Source: Zancudomyces culisetae (Eukaryota; Kickxellomycota; Harpellomycetes; Harpellales; Legeriomycetaceae). From it: DNA of 15,221 bases. A program made the translations under genes and the position numbers. The notes beneath the pieces are model-generated. The model saw only the letters and a list, made by a program, of their open reading frames with translations, was not told the DNA's origin and did no database searches. The stretch spans positions 1 to 15,221 of the forward strand of contig LSSK01001621.1 in assembly GCA_001969505.1 (NCBI GenBank), given 5' to 3'. Below, piece after piece: positions 7,542 through 15,221 of the stretch; within the stretch, counting starts at the first letter, position 1; every line of letters starts with the position of its first letter.

Positions 7542-8176
7542 ATAAAAATAAGCTTTACTGAGCAACGAAATTGTGAACAAAATTAGCAGCAATTATTGTT
7601 GCTTGCCAAAATTTATTTGAAAACCAAGAAACTAATGGTGTTAATTAAAAAAATTGTTCATTTACTAGACATATTAATATATTTAGAGATAACAAGTCCA
7701 AGGTTTATAATAACTATTCTGACTGGAAGACAATTATGAGGTTGTGATAATACACACATTGTTTAATTAACAACAGTACTCACTTCCTCCGCTCAGTTTC
7801 AAAAATAAAGGTAGAAATAAGAGGAAAGGGGGTGATAAGAGAGAGATAAGAGGGAGAGGGGGTGGGTGGGAAAGCAAAAATTGATAGCTTTTTTTTTTTG
7901 TTAAAGTAAACCTTTTACTCTTGAAAGCACACTGCCATTTTTTTTGTTTTACATTCAGGTACTATTAAACCCCCCACCAGAGAAAAAAAACGTGAAAAAT
8001 ACAGTAAAACACAATCAACTGACTTTACGCTAGAGCTAATCCACCAATTTACACGTACCATGCTCTCTCTCCATCTCTATTACTCGAGATGTAAAAAAAA
8101 ATAAATATGGTTATAAAGGCCATAGAGAACAAGTTTGGTTAAACAAGCGAAAATAATAGAGTTTAGAGTCATTTCT

Positions 8177-8374
8177 CTACCCTTTTTTTATGTTCATCCT
8201 GTTTTTGTTTACAATGGAACAACACATTTTCCGTAAAGTCGTGACCAGAAAAACAGCGTTGCACGAATGGATGAATCTTTGATACCATTCACATTCCTCA
8301 AACTGGGGCGAGATAGGTGTATTTTTAGATGAAGTATCCAACAAACCGGGTATTATCGTTGTTTTGCAGTTATT
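8177..8374 (-). other. Open stretch without start codon, possible exon or relic
   Basis: Sixty-five sense codons run between TGA (8375-8377) and TAG (8177-8179). The reading is balanced and Cys-containing (for example PISPQFEECEWYQRFIHSC), and the base composition is less AT-rich than the flanks. There is no early ATG and no clear partner exon. It is recorded because it looks more like protein than the neighbouring sequence, not because a function is known. Confidence 0.15.
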
Positions 8375-8625
8375 TCACTTTGTTTCCTTTTATTTTTCTA
8401 TTCTTTTTTTTTGAATGTATTGACTAAAAATAAGTAAGTGGCTTTAGTATATTTTGTTCTTTTCTCATTGTAATCCTGGATTTTAAGCCCGAGAGAAATG
8501 GCGGGGAAAAGGTGGGGGGAGGGATAGTACAAAAAGGTGCAGAAGCCCGATTTCTTTCTATTATTAGCTTGCATGTTCATAGTTCTTATAAAAGCGCCAA
8601 AATTATTCTTTATTTAAAATTCCGG

Positions 8626-8667
8626 TATGTGGTAATTGATCATGTAATACTACACCATTACCACATA
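8626..8667. repeat. Perfect 11-bp inverted repeat (hairpin)
   Basis: The arms are TATGTGGTAAT (8626-8636) and ATTACCACATA (8657-8667), separated by a 20-base loop that itself contains TGATCA. It lies about 400 bases downstream of the stop codon of the giant minus-strand gene. Confidence 0.85.
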
Positions 8668-9062
8668 TATATTTAGTCTTTGGTAATATAACATTGAGTA
8701 ACAATGATCAAAGAGAAATAGTATAAAAACACATGGTAAATAGCCGAAAGGTTGTTTATTAAGGTATTATATAATCCAATTGTACATCACCAAACTGACC
8801 CTCTCTTATTCTCGATAAGATTCCAACTAAATATAGAAACTATTGTTAGAAGGAGAGGGGGTGGCTTAAACTTTTGAAACCAAGAGTACTCTAGATAATA
8901 ATATATTGTGTCATATTACACATTTTTTGAAAAGTAATCTAGAACAAAAAGAGAAACATCGATCAACTTACATAAAAATTCATATTTAAGAAATAGTTTT
9001 AAAAATACACAGTCAAAAGACGTAGTGATGAAATCTAATGGAATAACTACAAGGGTGTAAAG

Positions 9063-12000
9063 CTAGTTATTCATATAATGTAGAAATAGTTCCCTGCAAG
9101 TTACGGGTCTAATTGTGAACAACTCGATAGTAATAGTAGGTAAGGCTAATAGGTCCTGGTAGCTGACACATCTAGAAAGCAGATCCGAAACATATGGAGG
9201 GAGCTGTGCTGAGCAAATGAATCTTGATTGGTATAGGACGGGACGTTTGAGTAACAACTCTATAAAACGGGAAAATAAAGCAAATATTCTTTGGTTGGTG
9301 ATTTGTATCGAGTTTGGTATGGATGAATGTGTTGTGGGTGTGGCACAGCAATATGATTTTGTAAATTGTTGGTTAAAGCTATTGTATTCTTGAAAGCAGC
9401 AGCCAGTAATATGGCTGACCGGATCTCTACCACCAGTATTATCATTACTACTACTACTACCATTACTAAAGTATAATTTGCCGTCCTTAGAACTGGTTGA
9501 TGGAGAGTTGATAGGGGTATTAAAGTAGTGGTAATGGATATTTGAAATATAATTAAACGCGTTATGTGTGTAGATGTACTTGTTGATACCGTGGTAAACC
9601 ATATCAACCGATAACGATTTCCAAATGGTGTAGTCAAACGACAAGAGCGTTGAAATGAACGGTGTATTACTGGTTTCGATCTTGTAGCATCCATAGAAAT
9701 GTGTTTTCAAGTCAATCACGCTTTTTGTACTTTCATCTTGTTGTCGCGGTTGTGAGTTTGAGTATGAGTTTGAGTTTGAATGGGCAAAATATGTATTATT
9801 ATCAATAGTAGTGGTCATGATCGTGTTTCTGACTGTACAAACTAGCAGTGGTTTCAAGATAAAATTGGAATACAGCAATTGGGATTGATCATTCGTTGCA
9901 TTCTTATCCTTTGATTGATTATGTTGATTGTGGATGGCCTTTTCAAACAACGTATCGATAGTAGAAAGTCTATCGCTGGTACTATTGTTGTTATCATTTG
10001 TGTAAGAAGCAACTGATCCATCGAGGTTTGAAAAGCAGTGTACAAAACAATTTAGTGAAACGAGATGTTTGCAATGTTTGCAAATAATAGAAAGGTGAAA
10101 CTCAACAACCCGATCAAGCTGTATGGCTGTATCGATTAGCCGATCTGAAATTTCGAACCCATCTACAGTTGTAAATGATGTTGGTTTTGGATAAGAGTCA
10201 CTTGGAGCACACGTGATGGCACGCATATCATTAGGAGATTTATAAGATGGGTTGGGGTAAAGTTGCTGATGAGGATTCATATGTTCATTTGGTGTAGAGA
10301 CTGTTGATTGAGAAATTGAGAAATCTTCGAGTATTGTAAAGACAGTTGCACCAGTAGGGACACAATAGTAGTGATTTGATGATGAAGAAAACAAAACACG
10401 TAAATTGGATACTTTGATCTTGAAATTTTTAAAGATAAATTTCACCACATGAAATGTAAAATCTGAGAGTGTAAGATATATAAAGGTTCTTGTATGATCA
10501 CCAAAATGACTCAAAAGAACTAGTTTGAGGGAATGTGGTACTTGGTTGTCAGTATTATCAGTTTCTTTAAAACTATTTGGTTTATTGCTTTGGAATGATG
10601 ATTGGTCATTATTGGTAAACCTGCTAACAACCATTTCAACAGAACCAACGATTCCAGTAATGTTGATTACAGAGTTTGGTTGAATGGATTTGGTCATCCC
10701 GGGTTTGGTTTTACTTTTACCGCTGACCGAGATTTTTTGTGAATCCGAATTCGAAAAATAATACAAGACATCGTAAAAATCAATACGCGGTCTACGGTAT
10801 TCTTTGGCTGGAGAAACAGACATGCGAAACAACTTTTCTTGAAGTTCATAGTGTTCTGGGTTGAACTCGACAATCGTGTCGTTTCTAATTATAAGCTGGT
10901 TTGCAAATACAGTATTGTTAGCTTGGTCAGGATCCCTGCAAATAGCAGATACGGGAATCAATCCGAATTCTTTGATTATATTTACATTTCTTTGCTTGCT
11001 ACTGGATACTGCTGTGTTTTTAGTTTGGGCAGTTTCGGCGCATTTCTTTATGTATCCAAGATACCTGCCACTTTTGGCATATGTCAGATTATTGATCAAG
11101 ACCTTTTTATAATACCCAATCTTTTTGTACTTGAAAACATTGTGACCAAGATAATTCTGAAAATTATCATCTGGTTGTATCAAAAACACAAACGCCAAAA
11201 CATAATTTTGAGCTTGAGCTTGAGATTGAGATTGAGATTGAGCTTGAGCTTGAGCTTGTTCGTTATGATTAATTTGTTTGTTTTGAGTTTTGTTGCGGTT
11301 ATTTTTGCCTGTAATTTTACTTCTATTGCGTTTTTGAGACGGGATTATAAAATACCCTAGATGCCCTTTATCCCTGTGTTCAAAAATACTCGTATCCCTA
11401 AACCTGTTAATTAATCCAAGGTTATAAACAAGTCTGGCATCCGATGCATTGACGACAATGCAGCATTGTAGACTATTAAAACCACCTGAAGTATCATTGG
11501 TGTGTGTATTAGAGGTTCCTCGTTCGTTTTGTTTAAAAAACTTGTTGAATTTGCTCTTGTGGAAATATGCAATATTGTAATTTGACCACATGAAGGCATT
11601 ACCATGAAATCTATCACCAATAGTCTCGCTGTTGAATTCATTACTATTGTTATTGTCATTACTATTACTAGTGTTATTTTTCAACTCTAGACCATCTTCT
11701 TTTGGTTGTGCCAAGTAGTAGTATGGAGAGGAAAAGGAAAAAGAAGATTGAGAATCTAAATGTGAATTTGAATGTGAGCTGTTGGATTTATGTTGAAGAT
11801 CATCTTCAAGAACAAGTACTAATAATTTTGCGGTAGCATCTGATAGATAATAAAACTGGATTCGTTCCTTTCTTTTCATAAACCCATTTTTTCTAGTAGT
11901 TCGTTTCAATAATCCACAAAGAGTCTTGTTGTATAATCCAAGTTCATCCTTATTAAAGATTAAATTCAATTCGCTTTCTAGAAATTTACTTGTATGAAAC

Positions 12001-15000
12001 GATATTTTATTCTCAAATTCAGTATACCGCAAAGAATTGCATCCAGCAGGCAAGTTGATTCCTGAATTGGTATTAGTGTTTCTATTGAGATTGTAAATGT
12101 AATCTCGATTAAGAATGTTGGAAACTGTTATTCCAAAAGTAGTCATCTTATATTTTACGTATCCTAATGTCGTAACTGCTCCAATATTCTCATTCGGCTC
12201 TATTCGGTTATGAGTGACAAAACTTTCCATACATTGAGTATCTGAATTGATATGCCCCTGTAGGTTAATTACTCCTGTACACGATAGACTTTTACTGGTA
12301 AAGGCATCTTGTTGCTGATTTGATAATACCGAAATACAGTTGTTGCTCAATACTCTTTCCCAGCCTGGACGGCTTCGATCATTACTTGAGAATAAAAAAG
12401 GTACACTAAACTTTTTGGAAATAATTGAGTACACTTCAACAAATTCTAGAATTTCCAAACTTGAAGACATGTTATTCTCCAGGTATGAAACAAGCTCAAC
12501 ATCATCAAATATTCTTGAATTATTACCATCATTCGCATTTTGAAGTTTTGAAAGACTGGTAGTAAAATCCATAATCCTGTCACATGTATTGTGATCTTTA
12601 GTAGAACCCTTGTTGTGGTGATTGTCATTTCTAGGTTCTATATAAACTGAACTCTTTAAACTACAAGAGCATAAAAATACAAGTTGACCATTATACTTTT
12701 GAATTGCATTGTAATCGAGTAAAATTGATTTCCATCCCCATAGTACACAACCTGGTGCACGCTTATCTCCAAACAAACCATAACTACACCCACATTTGCG
12801 AGCATGATCTCGATCTCGATTAGTACATGCAAATCTACAAATGTGGTAGTTGTACAATGTAACTCTTGAGCCAACTTCAGGTGGAAATGTGGTATTATAA
12901 TGCAGGAGAGGTGCTTTAAATTGTGCAGATAATTGATTTTTAACGCCTTTTCTAATGATATTTTGCGTTAGTGTTGGAGAAATTACAACGAATTTATTAT
13001 CCACAGTAAATATACCGAGTTTTTTTTGTAAAACACATGTTATTTTTCCAGAATATTCTTTTACCAAGCCCGAGTTTTCGAGTATATCGATTCTGTTGTC
13101 GATTTTGTTGCCAATAATGCTCTGATCAGGATTCAAGTTTGATGTAACAAGTGTTTGCTGATTCTCGTTAACATTTGCAGAGTTAGTATCCTGAAGATCT
13201 TTCAAGTTGAGTGCGGGTACATATGGTCCCAAGTATGAGGTAACACAACTTTTGGTCTCAAAAATGCATGATACAAAATAAACCTGGTCGTCTAGAGAAA
13301 CTTTATAATAAAGATCTGAGGACGAACCAATAAATGGCTTGGGATAATCACCATAGCTGTTATCTGCCATGTTTGAAGTGGAAAGCTTACAGTCCATGCA
13401 ACTTTGAAATCGAATTGGTGTCAAAGAATTGATCATCACAAGACTACCAATGTACAAATTTGGATAATAGCACTCTAGACAATTTTCTTGAACAGATGGA
13501 TCATTGTTTTCCGGGTTGGTGTTACTATCACCGATTTCAAAATAGAGATATTTGGTCTGTGTATTGTTTTCTGTTTCAGTAGCATGGTCTACACAATCAT
13601 TTATGTTTGTAGTTTGTCGATTAAAGAAGTTTTTCATTGCAAAGAAAGAGTCTAGTTGTTGTTGTTGTCGTTGTTGCTGTTTTTGAGTTGAGGTGTGAAA
13701 AGATAATAAATCTAAAATTTCAACAACAAATACTCTTTTCCAACGACTTCCACTCTCACCATTACTCTTTTCAGATTTTTCATCAACAACATTTGTGTAA
13801 AAAATGTTACTCTTTGCAAGTATTCTTCCAAAAATAAGATTATTGGTTTTATCACTATTTATTATTTCACTATTATCGCCACAATAGTATTCATTTGTTT
13901 CGCCATGAGTGTTATAGGAATTCCAAGCTTCGCCCTCAATATATCCATATTCTTGATTATAAATATAATTATTATACCCAGACGAAACATTATTATGGTT
14001 TTGACTCTGATAATGTTTTTGTACTAGTTCAACGACTCGGTTCAAAAGATACGCCTTGAATTGAGAGTATGTTCCTCGGTCGTTAGGTAGTGTAACGATA
14101 TCATTTTCATTATCATTATCATTAATATTAATGTTAGTCCTAGTGTTCCTATCAAGATTGATATACCATAGCAACAATTCAGAAGTTGATTTTTTATATT
14201 CCATCGAATTATTGAAGAATTTAATAGAACTGAGTTTATCAATTGAAGTCGGAGAACCAAATGACAGCCTAGATCGAGTAGAATTTGTGGTACTATGTTT
14301 GTTTGTACTTTTAGGTGTTTGTAATTTTTGTCTCTTGAAACGAGAAGCATTATCGGGTGTTTCTGTTGATTTTGATGGTGAGTTTGAAGTTGATGGCTCG
14401 GAAACAAAATTACTGACGTCTTTTTGTTGTTTCTCTTCTTTTTGTTGTTTGCAGTTAGAAGAAGTATCTTTTACTGTTAGTTCTGGTGTGTTGGGTTCTT
14501 TTCCGAGTAATGCCAGGGGTATGGAAACAAGTTCGAAATCATATATTTGTAAAATTGCACAACTTGTAATCTCTTGCAACTCACCATTATGATTACCATT
14601 ATAATTACCATTACCGTTATCAATATCAACCTCAATATTGGTATCTGTTTTCCTGTTTTTTTGTTTATTGGAAATAATCCGAGTTACTCTATTTGTTTGC
14701 TGTTGTGTAAAATTCGAGACAACTTTGTACTTTGTAATCAAATAAAGGTTTATATTACTATCATTTGTACCACTATTATTTCTATTTTTAGTTTTACTAA
14801 TACTAACATTATCATATTCAGAATCTTCGTTATCTGAGGAAATACAGGTTTTACATTTTTTGTACTGATTAATGTGGTAAAAACAACAGGCACAGTAATC
14901 AAGATCAACGTCGGAACCAGGATCTGAATCAATATCATGGTTTGTAGTAAGTGTATTTCTACTGCTTTCGAATTGTTTACCAGCAGTGGCATTTGATAGG

Positions 15001-15221
15001 CCCTCCTGATGGCAATAATTGGCTAGCTGAACTATGATACTCTTCCCAACATTGTCCGTTCGGCCACCAGTACATTTGTTGGAGTTATTCACAGTACAAA
15101 AACTGGCTGATTTAGTATGGGTATCAGTATCAGTATGAGCATGACTATGAGCATGGTTGTGGGTTGTAAGGTTATACTCGGTAAACACAAGGGAGATACC
15201 TGCCGAATGGTGATGAGAATT
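9063..15221 (-). CDS. Giant OB-fold-like protein, candidate CTC1-type CST telomere subunit (5' end missing)
   Basis: The frame ends at TAA 9063-9065 and runs without interruption or intron to the right edge, so the start is outside. The first codon sometimes taken as a start, at 15188, is GTG, and the first in-frame ATG is about 329 codons further on. Counting from 15188: a His/Thr/Asp-rich tract near 10-26; a Cys cluster at 99-115 (CACC...CKTC); a basic RFKRQK near 283, possible NLS; poly-Gln near 503-521. Beta-rich OB-like segments are seen near 545-640 (IGSLVMINSLTPIRF), 700-850 (VGSRVTLYNYHICRF) and 1500-1620 (INITGIVGSVEMVV to KIKVSNLRVLFSSSSNHYYC). A zinc-ribbon-like CKHCKHLVSLNCFVHC lies near 1702-1717, and the end, TIELFTIRPVTCRELFLHYM, recalls the terminal strand and helix of RPA70. 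This order is what CTC1, the large CST subunit that caps telomeres and assists polymerase alpha, would show. Asn/Ser/Gln-rich insertions hide the domains. The identification is inference; another RPA-like DNA-binding protein is possible. Confidence 0.93.
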   Translation of the reverse strand, partial: NSHHHSAGISLVFTEYNLTTHNHAHSHAHTDTDTHTKSASFCTVNNSNKCTGGRTDNVGKSIIVQLANYCHQEGLSNATAGKQFESSRNTLTTNHDIDSDPGSDVDLDYCACCFYHINQYKKCKTCISSDNEDSEYDNVSISKTKNRNNSGTNDSNINLYLITKYKVVSNFTQQQTNRVTRIISNKQKNRKTDTNIEVDIDNGNGNYNGNHNGELQEITSCAILQIYDFELVSIPLALLGKEPNTPELTVKDTSSNCKQQKEEKQQKDVSNFVSEPSTSNSPSKSTETPDNASRFKRQKLQTPKSTNKHSTTNSTRSRLSFGSPTSIDKLSSIKFFNNSMEYKKSTSELLLWYINLDRNTRTNININDNDNENDIVTLPNDRGTYSQFKAYLLNRVVELVQKHYQSQNHNNVSSGYNNYIYNQEYGYIEGEAWNSYNTHGETNEYYCGDNSEIINSDKTNNLIFGRILAKSNIFYTNVVDEKSEKSNGESGSRWKRVFVVEILDLLSFHTSTQKQQQRQQQQLDSFFAMKNFFNRQTTNINDCVDHATETENNTQTKYLYFEIGDSNTNPENNDPSVQENCLECYYPNLYIGSLVMINSLTPIRFQSCMDCKLSTSNMADNSYGDYPKPFIGSSSDLYYKVSLDDQVYFVSCIFETKSCVTSYLGPYVPALNLKDLQDTNSANVNENQQTLVTSNLNPDQSIIGNKIDNRIDILENSGLVKEYSGKITCVLQKKLGIFTVDNKFVVISPTLTQNIIRKGVKNQLSAQFKAPLLHYNTTFPPEVGSRVTLYNYHICRFACTNRDRDHARKCGCSYGLFGDKRAPGCVLWGWKSILLDYNAIQKYNGQLVFLCSCSLKSSVYIEPRNDNHHNKGSTKDHNTCDRIMDFTTSLSKLQNANDGNNSRIFDDVELVSYLENNMSSSLEILEFVEVYSIISKKFSVPFLFSSNDRSRPGWERVLSNNCISVLSNQQQDAFTSKSLSCTGVINLQGHINSDTQCMESFVTHNRIEPNENIGAVTTLGYVKYKMTTFGITVSNILNRDYIYNLNRNTNTNSGINLPAGCNSLRYTEFENKISFHTSKFLESELNLIFNKDELGLYNKTLCGLLKRTTRKNGFMKRKERIQFYYLSDATAKLLVLVLEDDLQHKSNSSHSNSHLDSQSSFSFSSPYYYLAQPKEDGLELKNNTSNSNDNNNSNEFNSETIGDRFHGNAFMWSNYNIAYFHKSKFNKFFKQNERGTSNTHTNDTSGGFNSLQCCIVVNASDARLVYNLGLINRFRDTSIFEHRDKGHLGYFIIPSQKRNRSKITGKNNRNKTQNKQINHNEQAQAQAQSQSQSQAQAQNYVLAFVFLIQPDDNFQNYLGHNVFKYKKIGYYKKVLINNLTYAKSGRYLGYIKKCAETAQTKNTAVSSSKQRNVNIIKEFGLIPVSAICRDPDQANNTVFANQLIIRNDTIVEFNPEHYELQEKLFRMSVSPAKEYRRPRIDFYDVLYYFSNSDSQKISVSGKSKTKPGMTKSIQPNSVINITGIVGSVEMVVSRFTNNDQSSFQSNKPNSFKETDNTDNQVPHSLKLVLLSHFGDHTRTFIYLTLSDFTFHVVKFIFKNFKIKVSNLRVLFSSSSNHYYCVPTGATVFTILEDFSISQSTVSTPNEHMNPHQQLYPNPSYKSPNDMRAITCAPSDSYPKPTSFTTVDGFEISDRLIDTAIQLDRVVEFHLSIICKHCKHLVSLNCFVHCFSNLDGSVASYTNDNNNSTSDRLSTIDTLFEKAIHNQHNQSKDKNATNDQSQLLYSNFILKPLLVCTVRNTIMTTTIDNNTYFAHSNSNSYSNSQPRQQDESTKSVIDLKTHFYGCYKIETSNTPFISTLLSFDYTIWKSLSVDMVYHGINKYIYTHNAFNYISNIHYHYFNTPINSPSTSSKDGKLYFSNGSSSSNDNTGGRDPVSHITGCCFQEYNSFNQQFTKSYCCATPTTHSSIPNSIQITNQRIFALFSRFIELLLKRPVLYQSRFICSAQLPPYVSDLLSRCVSYQDLLALPTITIELFTIRPVTCRELFLHYMNN
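11208..11258. repeat. In-frame hexanucleotide repeat encoding Gln-Ala/Gln-Ser dipeptides
   Basis: On the minus strand, 17 codons alternate CAA with GCT or TCT, giving (QA)3(QS)3(QA)2Q. The block pattern of GCT and TCT units suggests expansion by slippage after a point change. It lies in a linker of the giant protein near residue 1310. Confidence 0.92.

Larger units (their letters stand above)
7542..9062. other. Long intergenic region between the small ORF and the giant gene
   Basis: It contains a purine-rich strand at about 7811-7876 (AAGGGGGTGATAAGAGAGAG and onward, ending GGGGGTGGGTGGG), smaller G-rich tracts near 8500-8525 and 8851-8862, an 11-bp inverted repeat at 8626-8667 and an open minus-strand stretch at 8177-8374. 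No tRNA or other RNA gene was recognised. Confidence 0.4.

Noticed and set aside
8166-8171. GAGTCA (TGACTC), a Bas1/Gcn4-type core
   Set aside because: More than 1.2 kb upstream of ADE1, too far to assign; none was seen within 500 bases of its start.
9260-9694. Minus-strand frame of 144 codons inside the giant gene, and similar overlapping frames
   Set aside because: They are other-frame readings of the giant coding sequence with biased composition.

Overview
The window looks like nuclear DNA of an AT-rich fungus, most likely an ascomycete yeast. The evidence is a yeast-type ADE1 (SAICAR synthetase), a spliceosomal-intron gene with short introns, a yeast-style LTR-retrotransposon Gag, and a giant Asn/Ser/Gln-rich protein. 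CTG codons fall at hydrophobic or leucine positions of ADE1 (Leu32 and Leu222), so the standard code fits better than the CUG-Ser code. The species cannot be named from the sequence alone.

Layout: (1) Positions 1-401 carry a phase-consistent set of three candidate exons on the + strand, the possible 3' end of a gene entering from the left. (2) Positions 402-1846 are mostly AT-rich and degenerate, with a G-rich polypurine tract at 827-837 that could mark an old LTR and a GC-richer gene relic around 912-1350. (3) 1847-3397 is an intact 516-codon Gag-like ORF with a CCHC zinc knuckle; no pol and no recognisable LTR pair accompany it. (4) 4196-5416 on the minus strand is a six-exon gene, reconstructed by hand, encoding a 222-residue AhpD/carboxymuconolactone-decarboxylase-like protein. 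(5) 6037-6939 on the minus strand is ADE1, without introns. (6) 6940-9062 is long intergenic DNA with a hexamer repeat, a perfect 11-bp inverted repeat, purine tracts and two small low-confidence open frames. (7) 9063 to the right edge on the minus strand is one uninterrupted frame of at least 2,052 codons that is open at the window boundary.

The most interesting object is the giant protein. Beneath heavy low-complexity insertions it shows several beta-rich OB-fold-like segments, a late CxxC...CxxxC zinc-ribbon-like motif, and a C-terminal helix resembling the end of RPA70-type DNA-binding subunits. I read it as a candidate CTC1-type large subunit of the CST telomere complex; this is inference from pattern only. 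The genes show no operon-like or pathway link: purine synthesis, an AhpD-like enzyme, a retroelement-derived ORF and a putative DNA-binding protein simply sit side by side.
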